Assembly (NCBI GenBank): GCA_945888515.1
Contig: CAMDAD010000021.1
Location: 1 to 53,366, forward strand
DNA: 53,366 nt
Direction: 5' to 3'
Origin: Akkermansia muciniphila
Lineage (GTDB): Bacteria; Verrucomicrobiota; Verrucomicrobiia; Verrucomicrobiales; Akkermansiaceae
Both the position numbers and the translations under genes were made by a program. The notes beneath the pieces were generated by a model that was not told where the DNA came from, ran no database searches, and worked only from the letters and a program-made list of their open reading frames with translations. Positions 29,566-38,804 of this stretch are shown here, piece after piece (the first letter of the stretch is position 1; each line of letters opens with the position of its first letter).

Positions 29566-32500
29566 ATGTCAGAAAAAGCCTCATCTCCTTCGATCGATCA
29601 ATCACTCGCCGCTCTCCTGCGCCAGATCCGTCGCACGCAGACCTGGCGCGCGTGTTGGATGCTAACGACAGTCACGCTCTGCGGACTGCTCCTCATTATG
29701 GCGGTGGACTGGTTTCTAGCGCCGGTGCCGACATGGGCGCGCTGGTCGCTTTTCGGCACATGGCTCATCGCCGTTTTACTGGCGGCGAAACACGCGCTTT
29801 CACCCGTGATGCGGAAGATTTCCCCCGTGGCCTTGGCGCGGTGGCTGGAGCTGCGTCATCCGGAAATGCAGGAACGCATCAGCACGGCGCTGGAATTGCA
29901 AGGACAGGAGCGCGGCATTTCCGCAGGATTGTTAGAAGAGCTGCGTCGTGCCGCGGAGATGGACGCGGAAAAAGTCGATGCTCGCATGGAGGTGAAGTCG
30001 GTGAGCAACCTGCGCCGCTGGGCGCGCCCTGCGCTGGGATTACTGGCAGTGTTCGCCCTGCTTCTCGCCTTGTGGCCTCAGCAATCCGTGCGACTTCTGG
30101 TGCGCGCGGTAGCTCCTTTTTCCAACTATGGCAATGCCGGCGCCGCTTCGTTTGTGATCGCGCCAGGTGACATCGAATTGTTAGAGGGAGACGCCTTGGA
30201 GATCCGTGTGCATTATCAGGGCTCAGGCTCTGCTCTTTCGCTGCGTACCAAATGGGAAAATGGCATCAACGCCGAGGAAGCTCTCGCTAGAAACGGCGAT
30301 GCGTATCTCTATCAGCTCAATCCCGTGTCGCGCAGCTTCCGCTACGCAGCACTGGCGGGACGCGATGAGAGCGATTGGTTCGCCGTGACGGTCTGGCCGC
30401 GACCCGCTCTGGTCGATGCGAAGCTCCGCGTGGAAGCTCCTGCGTATCTCGATCGCGAGCCGGTGATGGAGCCACTCGATGACCAAGTCACCGCCGTCTG
30501 TGGCACAACGTTTCATTTACTGGCAAAAACAAACACCGCAATCGAATCGGCACGGCTGGAGATTGCAGGAATCAGTGCGGCGCAGGCCAACGTGACCAGC
30601 ATGTCCGGCATCAGCCAGATCGATTTACCATGGCAACTCGAGGAGCCTGGTCTGGTGGAAGCAAAAGTGATACTGCGTCATCGACTCGGTCACGACATCG
30701 AGGCGCATGCATTTGTGATCGAATTGTTAGAAGATCAAGCACCGCAAGTCGTCTTGCTCAGCCCCGTGCAAAAAGAATTACGCCTGCGCCCCGACGAGCA
30801 ACTGGAACTGCGCTACGATGTCGTGGAGGATCATGCCCTATCACGCGTCGCCGTAGAGGTCAGCGACAGCCACGACCGCAACCTCTCGGTCGGACAAAAT
30901 ATACCCTATCGCGTGGAAGGCAGTAGACCACAGCGTTTTCGCGGGAGCAGCACTTTATCGATTGGCGATCTGATGACGCGCATCGGCAATAAACGCGATT
31001 TCCGCATTCGCCTCAAAGCACAAGATGGCAAGCCCACCGAACGCTCAGGGCCAGGCATCGGCTACTCGGAATGGCTGCGGATTCGCATTGATACTCACGC
31101 TGATTCTCTCGTACGGCAGGAATTGCGCGAACAGCACGAGGGGGCGATGAAAGAGATCGATAAAACCATCCAACAAGTGCGCGAGGCTCGCCAGAGCACG
31201 GATCAGCAAAAGGAGCAGGTAAAGAAAGGCGAACTTTCGCCGAAAGCGGAAAAGACTCTTCAGGAAGCCGCAGAAAAACTCGCCGACGCTCAGGAAAAAA
31301 GCAACGAGCTCGCAAAGAAGATGGAAGAGGGCATCCACGCGCCTTTGGCAAATGACGTGAAACAAGCCGCGGAAAAAATGCAGCAAAGTCGCGAGAACAT
31401 GGAAGAGGCTCCCTTGCAGGATGAGTCCGCACAGCGGGAAGATAAGATGCAACAAGCAAGCGACAAAGCGGAGGAATCGATCCGCCAACTCGAGCAAGTA
31501 AAGCAGGAGATGCAAAAACAAAACGAAAAAATCCAGAGCCTCGCCCGCCTGCAGGAACTCGCCCAAAAGCAACAGGAAGTCGCAAGGCAGGCGCAGCAAG
31601 AAGCACAACAGAAACCAGAAGAGCAGAACCAGACCAAACAACAATGGCAGGCGCAGCAGCAAGAAGTGGCGCAGCAACTTCGCCAAGAATTGCAGCAACA
31701 ACCACAGGCGCTTGCCGAGGCATTGAAACAACAATCCGAACAGGCCCAGCAACTCGCCGAGCAGGCGAAGGACATCGCAGAGGCCCAAGAGCAATTGCAG
31801 CAACAAGCCCAACAAGCGGCACAAGATCAGGCAAACCAAGAATCCAGCACCGAGGAAACGCAGCAGGCGATCCAACAAGCTCTCGCGCGGGAGCAAGCGG
31901 AGATCGCCGCTGAAACGCAGGAACAGCTGGAGCAATCGCGCGAGCAACGAAATGAACTCGCCGACCAACTCCCTGCCGCCAGTGCTGCTACCGAAAAAGC
32001 CAAAGAACAACTCGCTTCCGAATCTGCTAACGACGCCGCAGCCACCACGGCTGAAGCACAACAAGCGTTAGAGAAAGCTGCCGCTCAAGCTGAGTCAGCA
32101 GCCCAAAAAAATGCCGATGCTGCCGAAACCGCCGCCAACGAACAATCGCAGTCACAAGGCGAAGGCGCGGAGCCAAACGCTGCCGCCGCACAGGAAAAGA
32201 CAGCAAGCGAACTTGCGAACGCCGCCGAGGCGCTGGAGCAATTGGCCGAGCGCCAGGCGATGGTCGCCGAGGCCGCGCAAGCACTTGCCGAGGGCGACAC
32301 TGGCAAGGCGCTAGAACAATTGCAGGAGGCACAGGCCCAGAGCGCGCAAGAACTCGCCGAAGCAATCGCCGCCGCACCTCAGGCGCAACCATCCGGTGCC
32401 ATGCAGCAAGCGCAGCAAAACAGCAAACAAGGGAGTCAACAAGCCCAACAAGCCGCCCGACAAGCGCAGCAAAACCAGCAACAACAAGCCGCGCAACAAC

Positions 32501-33063
32501 ACGCGCAGGCGCAGCAGAATTTTGCCGAAAGCGCCGACGCCCTGCAACAAGCCGCACAGGAAATGGCTGCCGCCGCCGAGCAGGCCGCTCAACAAGCGAC
32601 CCCCGCCTCGCAGGCACAAGCCGCGCCGCAAGATCTCGCACAAGCATTTTTGCAAGCCGCACAAGCAAGTCAAAACACATCGCCCCAACAGGCCGCGCAA
32701 CAATCACAGCAAGCCTCGCAAGCACTGCAACAAGCCGCTCAATCAGCCAAAGCCAAGATGCAGGGGCAAAACCCTACTTCACCCCGCCCGGGCTCGACAC
32801 CGCCACAAACCGCCCAGCAGCAAGGCGAACCCTCGCCAGAACCCGGCACCGCGGAAGGCCCGAGCGAACACCCCGCCGAACCCGACCCAGGCCTACCACC
32901 AGAGCTCGCCAAGCTCGGCATCAGCGCCGCCGACTGGGAAAAAATCCAAAACAGCCTGCGCTCGGACGTAGGCAGTGGCGGCGCACAAGCAATCCCGGAA
33001 GAATACCGCGAACTGGTGAAAGGCTACTTCCAAAGCATGTCGCAACAAGCTACTAAAAAATAA
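29566..33063 (+). CDS. DUF4175-like membrane protein with very long Gln/Ala-rich coiled coil (1165 aa)
   Basis: The ATG at 29566 gives MSEKASSPSIDQSLAALLRQ and lies 13 nt after the previous stop; an upstream in-frame GTG would overlap the preceding gene. TM segments lie near 30-50, 56-75 and 155-175, followed by beta-rich, presumably extracytoplasmic domains to about residue 510. Residues from roughly 520 to 1090 are almost entirely Gln, Ala, Glu and Lys with heptad-like spacing, first a Lys/Glu coiled coil and then runs such as QQAQQAARQAQQNQQQQAA. The last 80 residues are Pro-rich and end with a short domain (LPPELAKLGISAADWEKIQ, then EEYRELVKGYFQSM). N-terminal architecture and position match DUF4175-type proteins of MoxR clusters in this phylum. 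The Gln/Ala repeat may be length-variable between strains. Long antisense frames here are composition artefacts. Confidence 0.85.
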   Translation: MSEKASSPSIDQSLAALLRQIRRTQTWRACWMLTTVTLCGLLLIMAVDWFLAPVPTWARWSLFGTWLIAVLLAAKHALSPVMRKISPVALARWLELRHPEMQERISTALELQGQERGISAGLLEELRRAAEMDAEKVDARMEVKSVSNLRRWARPALGLLAVFALLLALWPQQSVRLLVRAVAPFSNYGNAGAASFVIAPGDIELLEGDALEIRVHYQGSGSALSLRTKWENGINAEEALARNGDAYLYQLNPVSRSFRYAALAGRDESDWFAVTVWPRPALVDAKLRVEAPAYLDREPVMEPLDDQVTAVCGTTFHLLAKTNTAIESARLEIAGISAAQANVTSMSGISQIDLPWQLEEPGLVEAKVILRHRLGHDIEAHAFVIELLEDQAPQVVLLSPVQKELRLRPDEQLELRYDVVEDHALSRVAVEVSDSHDRNLSVGQNIPYRVEGSRPQRFRGSSTLSIGDLMTRIGNKRDFRIRLKAQDGKPTERSGPGIGYSEWLRIRIDTHADSLVRQELREQHEGAMKEIDKTIQQVREARQSTDQQKEQVKKGELSPKAEKTLQEAAEKLADAQEKSNELAKKMEEGIHAPLANDVKQAAEKMQQSRENMEEAPLQDESAQREDKMQQASDKAEESIRQLEQVKQEMQKQNEKIQSLARLQELAQKQQEVARQAQQEAQQKPEEQNQTKQQWQAQQQEVAQQLRQELQQQPQALAEALKQQSEQAQQLAEQAKDIAEAQEQLQQQAQQAAQDQANQESSTEETQQAIQQALAREQAEIAAETQEQLEQSREQRNELADQLPAASAATEKAKEQLASESANDAAATTAEAQQALEKAAAQAESAAQKNADAAETAANEQSQSQGEGAEPNAAAAQEKTASELANAAEALEQLAERQAMVAEAAQALAEGDTGKALEQLQEAQAQSAQELAEAIAAAPQAQPSGAMQQAQQNSKQGSQQAQQAARQAQQNQQQQAAQQHAQAQQNFAESADALQQAAQEMAAAAEQAAQQATPASQAQAAPQDLAQAFLQAAQASQNTSPQQAAQQSQQASQALQQAAQSAKAKMQGQNPTSPRPGSTPPQTAQQQGEPSPEPGTAEGPSEHPAEPDPGLPPELAKLGISAADWEKIQNSLRSDVGSGGAQAIPEEYRELVKGYFQSMSQQATKK

Positions 33064-33064
33064 T

Positions 33065-34123
33065 ATGAAACGTTTTTTTATTGGTATAGTCGCCATGCTA
33101 ATGATCAACCTCGTCAGCGCCGAGGAAGGGCTTGATCCCCTTTTTGCAAAGTGGCGCGACCGTGTGGACCCCGCCGTCGAAAAAGCCCTCGCCTACCTCT
33201 CCCGCGTGCAGAAACCCGATGGCTCTTTCCCTGAAAATTTCGGCGAATCCACCGGCATCCCCGCCCTAGTCGGCATGACGTTTCTCTCAAAAGGCCATCT
33301 GCCCACCGAAGGTCCCTACACCGAAACGCTCAACAAGTGCATCGATTTCATCCTCGTCCATCAGCGAGAGGATGGGCTATTCGAAAAAGGCCACGCCGGC
33401 AGCGGCCCGATGTATGCGCACAACATCGCCACCTTGTTTCTCTCGGAAGTGAGCGGTATGGTCGAGCCAGGACGGCAGAAAAAAATCAACGTCGCCCTGC
33501 CCAAGGCACTCCACCTCATCTTGCGCGCTCAGGCCGTGAAAAAAGACGAACGCAACCGCGGCGGCTGGCGCTACCATCCGGGATCGAACGACAGCGACAC
33601 CTCTTGCAGCGGCTGGGCATTGATGGCGCTGCGCTCCGCCAAACTCAATGGCGCCGCCGTGCCGGATGAGGCGATCCAGCAAGCCGTCGATTACCTCAAA
33701 CGCCACCAGCACAAAACCAAAGGCTGCTTCGGCTATACCGACTTCGAAGACCACGCCCGCTCCCTCACCGGCATGGGCCTGCTGTGCCTGGAACTCTGCG
33801 GACAACACGGCAAACCGGAAACCACCGCAGCGGCCGATTACGTGATGAAAAGCTTTCGCGAATTGCCCGGTAGCCAGTTCGAATTCTACGGCAACTACTA
33901 CAATGCCCAAGGCACCTTCCAAATCGGTGGTCGTTACTGGAGCGAATACGCGGAGTGGATGTACGACACCTATCTGAAAAAACAAAACGACGACGGCTCG
34001 TGGAACAGCAACGAGGCAGGACGCGTCTACGGCACCTCCATCATGGTCTTAGCCTTCACCGTCCCCTACCGCCAACTCCCCATCTACCAACGCGACGAAA
34101 CCGTGGCGGAAGACGCGGAGTGA
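33065..34123 (+). CDS. Secreted prenyltransferase/squalene-oxidase repeat protein
   Basis: A signal peptide (MKRFFIGIVAMLMINLVSA) is followed by alpha/alpha-toroid repeats: ALAYLSRVQKPDGSFPEN, FILVHQREDGLFEKG, GWRYHPGSNDSDTSCSGWAL, AVDYLKRHQHKTKGCFGY and YLKKQNDDGSWNSN. These QxxDGSW-type motifs define the prenyltransferase/squalene oxidase repeat family. Unlike true cyclases it is short (352 aa), exported and lacks a DxDD motif, so cyclase chemistry is unlikely. A binding or scaffold role is more plausible, and such proteins often end MoxR/VWA clusters in this phylum. The ATG comes 1 nt after the preceding stop codon, so it belongs to the same transcript. It converges on panB with a 54-nt gap. 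Confidence 0.88.
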   Translation: MKRFFIGIVAMLMINLVSAEEGLDPLFAKWRDRVDPAVEKALAYLSRVQKPDGSFPENFGESTGIPALVGMTFLSKGHLPTEGPYTETLNKCIDFILVHQREDGLFEKGHAGSGPMYAHNIATLFLSEVSGMVEPGRQKKINVALPKALHLILRAQAVKKDERNRGGWRYHPGSNDSDTSCSGWALMALRSAKLNGAAVPDEAIQQAVDYLKRHQHKTKGCFGYTDFEDHARSLTGMGLLCLELCGQHGKPETTAAADYVMKSFRELPGSQFEFYGNYYNAQGTFQIGGRYWSEYAEWMYDTYLKKQNDDGSWNSNEAGRVYGTSIMVLAFTVPYRQLPIYQRDETVAEDAE

Positions 34124-34177
34124 GGCACGGGGCTCTGCGCTCGTTGTCGAATCACTCCGTGCGACAAAAGCGAACTC

Positions 34178-34948
34178 TCAGACGCCGTGGTGCACCCGTT
34201 CCCGATAGGCTTGCGCGGCGGCAATGATGTGCTTGGCTAGATCGACTTCGGGTTTAGCAAAGGGCGGTACGAACCAAGGAAAGGAGCCTAACAGATCGGT
34301 GATCACCGCCACTTCGCCATCGCAAGTGATTTCGCCACAGCCGATGCCGATCGTGGGGATGCCGATCGCGTGCGTCACCCGTAGGGCTACTTCTGGCACG
34401 ATCGATTCCAGCACGATCGCGCAGGCACCAGCCCTTTCCAACGCGCGCGCATCATCTAACAGTTTTTCTGCGGTGGCGGGGGTTTTGCCTTTTTTCCGAT
34501 AGCCACCTTCCTCGATCACATGTTGCGGGAGCATGCCGATGTGACCAACAACTTCGATGCCGGTCTCGCACAGCACCGAAACCGTGGCGGCCATTTCACT
34601 GCCCCCTTCCAACTTCACCGCATCAGCACCTGCGTCCATGAGTTCACGCGCAGAAGCAATCGCTTGCACCGGCGAATCGTAGCTGTGGATCGGCAGGTCG
34701 CCCAGCACCAGCGCGCGCGGTCGCGCACGAGCCACGGCGGCAGTGTGATGCACCATGTGCGCCAACGTAACATGCGTGGTATCAGGAAAACCCAGCACGA
34801 CCATGCCCAGCGAGTCGCCTACCAATAGGATATCAATCCCCGCCTCGTCGAGCAGGCGCGCCATTGGGTAATCATACACCGTCAAGGCGCTAATCCGTTT
34901 CGTCCCCTTGCTCTCGCGCAATCGACGCGCTTTCCCTGCGGAAGTCAT
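34178..34948 (-). CDS. panB: 3-methyl-2-oxobutanoate hydroxymethyltransferase (PanB)
   Basis: This enzyme makes ketopantoate from 2-oxoisovalerate and methylene-tetrahydrofolate, the first committed step of pantothenate/CoA synthesis, in the cytoplasm. The ATG at 34946-34948 gives MTSAGKARRLRESKGTKRIS and a 256-aa protein, near the usual 260-265 aa. A longer frame to 35017 would run close to the recQ start and is not supported by homology-like sequence. Hallmarks are LTVYDYPMARLLDEAGID, LLVGDSLGMVVLG with the metal-binding Asp, ADAVKLEGG, VVGHIGMLPQHV and IPTIGIGCGEITCDGEV. It is divergent from recQ, with 91 nt between starts, and convergent with the cluster ending at 34123. Confidence 0.95.
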   Translation of the reverse strand: MTSAGKARRLRESKGTKRISALTVYDYPMARLLDEAGIDILLVGDSLGMVVLGFPDTTHVTLAHMVHHTAAVARARPRALVLGDLPIHSYDSPVQAIASARELMDAGADAVKLEGGSEMAATVSVLCETGIEVVGHIGMLPQHVIEEGGYRKKGKTPATAEKLLDDARALERAGACAIVLESIVPEVALRVTHAIGIPTIGIGCGEITCDGEVAVITDLLGSFPWFVPPFAKPEVDLAKHIIAAAQAYRERVHHGV

Positions 34949-35039
34949 GCTGACATCCTGCGCTACTCTGGTGCTATGAGCAAGCGAAAGCGCTCTGTTC
35001 CCCATTGACCGTCGCAACGGTCTTTTCTATCATCATCCC

Positions 35040-36971
35040 GTGATTGTCTCCGCTGCCGAACTTAGCACCTTGCTCCGCGAGCGTTTCGGCTGGGATAGTT
35101 TTCGCGGCGAACAGCAAAACGTCATAAGCGCTCTGCTCTCCGGAAAATCTGCCTTTGCTCTGTTTCCTACAGGCGCTGGAAAATCCTTGTGCTACCAGCT
35201 TCCGGCATTGTTGTTCGAGGGAGCCACGCTTGTGGTTAGCCCATTGATCGCGCTGATGAAAGATCAGGTCGAGTCCATGACGCGCCGTGGCATCGCGGCG
35301 GCGCGCATCGATTCCACCCTGGCCGATGACGAAGTCACGCATGTGTTAGAGCAATGGCGCAATGGCACCGTGAAGCTCCTGTTTCTCTCCCCAGAGCGCC
35401 TGGCCTCGCGCAGTTTTCGCAAGCAACTCCGCACGGTCAACATCAGCTTGTTGGCGATCGATGAAGCCCACTGCATTTCCGAGTGGGGGCATAATTTCCG
35501 CCCAGATTACCTGAAAATCGCCCGCCTCAGTCGCAAGCTCAAGATACCGCGCATCCTCGCCCTCACCGCCACCGCCACCCCCGCTGTGGCGAAGGAAATT
35601 CGCAAAAACTTCCGCATCACCAGCGCCTGCCAATTCCACGGCGGCTTTCATCGCCCGAATCTTCGCCTCAGTGTGGAGGCATGCACTGCCGCGGAAAAGG
35701 ACGAACGCCTCCTTGAAAAACTCCGCACTCACAGCGGTCCCACCATCGTCTATGCGACTACCCGACGCGATACCGAGCGCCTCGCAACGATGCTGCAAAA
35801 ACACGGTTTTTCCGCCCGCTCTTACCACGCCGGTCTTACCCCAGAAATGCGCTCGCTCGCCCAGGACTCGTTTCTGCGCAATGACACGCGCATCATCGTC
35901 GCTACCATTGCCTTTGGCATGGGAATCGATAAAGCCGACATTCGCTGCATCATCCACTATCACCTGCCAAAAAGCATCGAGGGCTACAGCCAAGAAATCG
36001 GACGCGCCGGACGAGATGGGGACGTCTCCCACTGCCTCCTCTTCGCCCATAAACCGGATACCAAAACGCTCGAAAATTTCATTCACGCCGCCACGCCAGC
36101 GCCGCAAGCGTTGCGCAATCTGTTAGACCGCCTGCTGCGCTTGGCAGAGCCAGGAAAATCCTTTGCGATCTCCCCCTATGAGCTCTCTGTCAGCCAGGAT
36201 ATGCGCGAGGAAACACTGCGCACGGTCCTCGCCTACCTAGAGCTCGATGACATCATCGAACGCACCGGTCATTTCCATGCCTACTTTCGCGTGCGATTGC
36301 TGCGACCATGGGAACGCGTCCTCGCCGGCTATCCCACGCGCGAGAAAAACCGCATCCGCTGTCTATTCGACGCAGCCGAATCCGCCTATGGCAGCCTTCA
36401 TTTCCGCCTCTACGAAATCGCCGAGCAAACGGGTATTGAGCGCGAACAAGCCACCGAAATCATCACCGCACTTGCCGATGCGGGCGATATCAGGCTCGAG
36501 CAGCGCGGCATCCGCGAGGTCTATACGCGCAGCAAAACTACTACGTTCATAGTAGCTGATGTGATCGAAAAAATGATCGCACGATTCGAATCGCGCGCCT
36601 CGTTCGAGTTCGAGCGCGTGCGCATGGTCATGCGCTATGTGGAAGCGCGCCAGTGCCGCCCGCGCCTGCTGGCCCGGCATTTCGGTGTCGCCGCGCCCAA
36701 GCCCTGTGGCACGTGCGATCTTTGTCTCGGCGGTAAGCCCATCCGCTGGCGCGAAGAAACTCTACCCGCGATTCCCGCCGAGGAATGGCAACAGATGCTC
36801 GCCTTGCGCAAAGAAGATCACGCCGCGCTCGGCACCCCGCGCCAGCTTGCGCGATTCCTCTGCGGCATCTCCAGCCCGGCGGCCTACCAAGCGAAACTGC
36901 AAAGCCGCGACGAATTCGGCCTCTGGCAGCATCGCGATTTCCTCGACATCCTCACCATGCTTGAGGCCTGA
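35040..36971 (+). CDS. recQ: ATP-dependent DNA helicase RecQ
   Basis: This is a 3'-5' superfamily 2 DNA helicase for recombination and repair. The frame starts with GTG at 35040 (MIVSAAELSTLLRERFGWDS), and the FRGEQQNVI motif 0 follows at 21-29. Walker A is TGAGKS (44-49), the DEAH box lies at 141-144 inside IDEAHCISEWGHNFRPDY, and later motifs VYATTRRDTERLA, IDKADIRCIIHYHLPKSIE and QEIGRAGRDG are intact. The RecQ-C-terminal zinc site is represented by PCGTCDLC near residue 558 together with an upstream Cys in EARQCRP. No clear HRDC domain follows; the last 75 residues form a short winged-helix-like tail. A copy of the dispersed palindrome (36539-36554) encodes TTTFIVA within the RQC/wing region. 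Confidence 0.95.
   Translation: MIVSAAELSTLLRERFGWDSFRGEQQNVISALLSGKSAFALFPTGAGKSLCYQLPALLFEGATLVVSPLIALMKDQVESMTRRGIAAARIDSTLADDEVTHVLEQWRNGTVKLLFLSPERLASRSFRKQLRTVNISLLAIDEAHCISEWGHNFRPDYLKIARLSRKLKIPRILALTATATPAVAKEIRKNFRITSACQFHGGFHRPNLRLSVEACTAAEKDERLLEKLRTHSGPTIVYATTRRDTERLATMLQKHGFSARSYHAGLTPEMRSLAQDSFLRNDTRIIVATIAFGMGIDKADIRCIIHYHLPKSIEGYSQEIGRAGRDGDVSHCLLFAHKPDTKTLENFIHAATPAPQALRNLLDRLLRLAEPGKSFAISPYELSVSQDMREETLRTVLAYLELDDIIERTGHFHAYFRVRLLRPWERVLAGYPTREKNRIRCLFDAAESAYGSLHFRLYEIAEQTGIEREQATEIITALADAGDIRLEQRGIREVYTRSKTTTFIVADVIEKMIARFESRASFEFERVRMVMRYVEARQCRPRLLARHFGVAAPKPCGTCDLCLGGKPIRWREETLPAIPAEEWQQMLALRKEDHAALGTPRQLARFLCGISSPAAYQAKLQSRDEFGLWQHRDFLDILTMLEA
36539..36554. repeat. TACTA-N6-TAGTA palindrome, copy 3 (inside recQ)
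   Basis: TACTACGTTCATAGTA has perfect arms that extend by one more base pair (C/G) on each side. It encodes part of KTTTFIVAD in RecQ. The central sequence CGTTCA is close to that of copy 4 (CGAACA). Within a GC-rich gene the run of A/T-rich codons stands out by eye. Confidence 0.6.
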
Positions 36972-36977
36972 CAAACG

Positions 36978-37991
36978 CTACTCCTGATGCAGCACCAGCC
37001 GATAGCGTGCCTCCCCCGCTCGCAAGTGATCCAATGCCGCATTGACATCAGTCATCGCAAAATCCTCGGTCTGCGCCGCGATGCCGTGACGCGCCGCGAA
37101 GTCGAGCATCTTCCGTACAGTCGCCGGCGATCCCAGCGGCGAGCCGGTGATTTTTTTCCGACCGCCGATCAGCGCGAAGGCCGAGACCGCCACCGGTTCC
37201 AGCACCGCGCCGACAAAATGCAGCGTGCCATCGGGGCCTAACAGATTCAGATACTCGCTCCAATCCAGCGGCACATTCACAGTCGAGAGGATAAAATCAA
37301 AACTCCCCGTTGCCTGTTTCATCGCTGCGGTATCGCGCGAGTCCAGCACCGCATGGGCGCCGAGTTTCATGGCTTCCTCAGCCTTCCCCGCGTTACTGGT
37401 GAACGCCGTGACGTGACAGCCCCATTTGTTCAGAAACTGCAAGGCCAGGTGCCCCAACCCGCCGATGCCTATCACTCCCACCCGATCCGTCGGCTTGACC
37501 CCGCCATCGATGATAGGAGCAAACACCGTGATGCCCCCGCAAAACAATGGTCCCGCCTTGCGGACATCCAGCGCTGCGGGCAAAGGAATCGCCCAGCTCC
37601 AGTGCGCCCACACCCGTTCCGCAAAACCCCCGTGACGACCGACGATGGTCTGCTCAGAGGAGCCACAAAGTTGATGTTTACCCGACAAGCACGGCTGACA
37701 GCTGAGGCACGAGCCTGCAAACCATCCTAGCCCAACCCGATCACCCACCTTCACCCCTTTGACCATTTCCCCCGCAGCTTCCACCACACCCACCACTTCA
37801 TGTCCAGCGATCAAGGGATACGCTGACATGCCCCAGTCATTGTCGATCATGGACAAATCCGAATGACAAATCCCACACGATTCCACGCGGATCTGCACCT
37901 GCTCCGGACCCAGTTCCCCGAGGTTGATGGCATACTTTACCAAACGGCCACCCGCCACCATCGCCGCCCAACTCTCTGTAGTGTCTTTCAT
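36978..37991 (-). CDS. Zinc-dependent alcohol dehydrogenase (YahK/CAD-like)
   Basis: This is a medium-chain dehydrogenase/reductase of 337 aa. Catalytic zinc ligands are Cys42 in GICHSD and His64-Glu65 in AGHEVVG; structural zinc ligands are Cys95, Cys98, Cys101 and Cys109 in the CLSCQPCLSGKHQLC loop. The nucleotide-binding motif is GVIGIGGLGHLALQF. The pattern GRHGGFAERVWAH and the overall length resemble the YahK/AdhA or cinnamyl-alcohol-dehydrogenase subgroup, which reduces a broad range of aldehydes, often with NADPH. The gene converges on recQ with only 6 nt between the two stop codons. It starts at the ATG 37989-37991. The actual substrate cannot be read from the sequence. Confidence 0.92.
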   Translation of the reverse strand: MKDTTESWAAMVAGGRLVKYAINLGELGPEQVQIRVESCGICHSDLSMIDNDWGMSAYPLIAGHEVVGVVEAAGEMVKGVKVGDRVGLGWFAGSCLSCQPCLSGKHQLCGSSEQTIVGRHGGFAERVWAHWSWAIPLPAALDVRKAGPLFCGGITVFAPIIDGGVKPTDRVGVIGIGGLGHLALQFLNKWGCHVTAFTSNAGKAEEAMKLGAHAVLDSRDTAAMKQATGSFDFILSTVNVPLDWSEYLNLLGPDGTLHFVGAVLEPVAVSAFALIGGRKKITGSPLGSPATVRKMLDFAARHGIAAQTEDFAMTDVNAALDHLRAGEARYRLVLHQE

Positions 37992-38410
37992 GTTTCGTAA
38001 GTGTAATCCATTGATCCCTCTCTAGAGTATCTGCCATCGAGCGCTTGAGGCGCAAGGAAGATTTTGAAGGCAGCAGTTCCAATGTAGATCATAGGCGACC
38101 TCCTTCCTGCAAGCCCTGCGCACGCAAGCCTTTGATGAATTCGACAATGGTGCATCGCAGACATCGCTTGGTCGTTGGAGTACACATACACGCAGGGTAG
38201 CGTCTTTCACGCGGTGCGGTAGGTAGTGGTTTTTAGGCCGCTTACGGTGTTGTATTGTCTCGCATCGACTCTCGATGACGGTCAGGTGTTCCAAAGTATC
38301 TGAATAAAATACGTTTTCTTTGATTTTTTCACTCTACCCTGGATCCTCAATGACCAGATCTTGAGCGTTTTCTTCAATGTCAGGGTATGACTCAGCTTCT
38401 AATGTTTCAC
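37992..38410. other. Intergenic region at the left edge of the island, possibly degraded gene
   Basis: This 419-nt stretch lies between the alcohol dehydrogenase start and the last gene of the tubulin/stator operon. The minus strand holds overlapping short frames, for example 38022-38294, and a stretch reading MIYIGTAAFKIFLAPQALDG that faintly recalls the start of an IS66 accessory protein. The evidence is too weak to call an insertion-sequence remnant. Near 38320-38410 the minus strand also reads an acidic peptide frame following the 124-aa gene. No terminator with a T tract is obvious. It is a plausible junction between core genome and acquired DNA. Confidence 0.4.
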
Positions 38411-38785
38411 CTATTGATGATTCTCTCGAAGAAAGTCGTGGATGATTTCGGGAACTGATTCTGCCTCATGGACCGACTCGGAAATGTCCTGAACCAAATC
38501 CGAAGCCAAAATAACAGGCACAAATACTGGAGCCGTTATGGGATCAAGCGTGGTAAATGATACTTCACGCTTGTTTGATCGCTCAGGAAACTTCATGGGA
38601 GACCAAATAACACGATCGCCAGGGAATCGAGCTCCCACAGGAGGCCAAGGGATTGGTTTAGAAACGCCCGTCAGAGTTTTCGGTGGTGACATGTAGGCCC
38701 TAGGAGGTATCCTAATGGCTGGAGGGGGGCAAGGCACCCTCATAGGCTGATCTGCTGAGGTAATATTCTGGGATTCAGCGCGCAT
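38411..38785 (-). CDS. Small proline-rich protein, last gene of tubulin/stator operon
   Basis: I do not recognise this 124-aa protein. It has no signal peptide or TM segment. The N-terminal half is Pro-rich (VPCPPPAIRIPPRAYMSPP), the middle contains KFPERSNKREVSFTTLD, and the end is acidic (DISESVHEAESVPEIIHDF). It starts 19 nt after the stop of the OmpA/MotB-like gene on the same strand, so it probably belongs to the operon. After its stop codon another frame stays open for about 30 acidic codons, so a frameshift near residue 120 cannot be excluded. It could be a soluble accessory or adaptor, or not a real gene. Confidence 0.5.
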   Translation of the reverse strand: MRAESQNITSADQPMRVPCPPPAIRIPPRAYMSPPKTLTGVSKPIPWPPVGARFPGDRVIWSPMKFPERSNKREVSFTTLDPITAPVFVPVILASDLVQDISESVHEAESVPEIIHDFLRENHQ

Positions 38786-38804
38786 TTATTGTAATATTAA
38801 TTTT

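Noticed and set aside
31045-32064. 339-codon Leu/Cys-rich minus-strand frame
   Set aside because: It is the antisense of the Gln/Ala coiled coil (CAG/CAA read as CTG/TTG); it looks membrane-like only by composition.
34116-34162. Inverted repeat (CGGAGTGA/TCACTCCG) as terminator between convergent genes
   Set aside because: The 28-nt loop is large, part of the stem overlaps the coding end, and no T tract follows on either strand.
37992-38200. Possible IS66 accessory-protein remnant (MIYIGTAAFKIFLAPQALDG on the minus strand)
   Set aside because: Only a faint similarity to the start of IS66 Orf2-type proteins; no flanking inverted repeats and no transposase fragment are visible.
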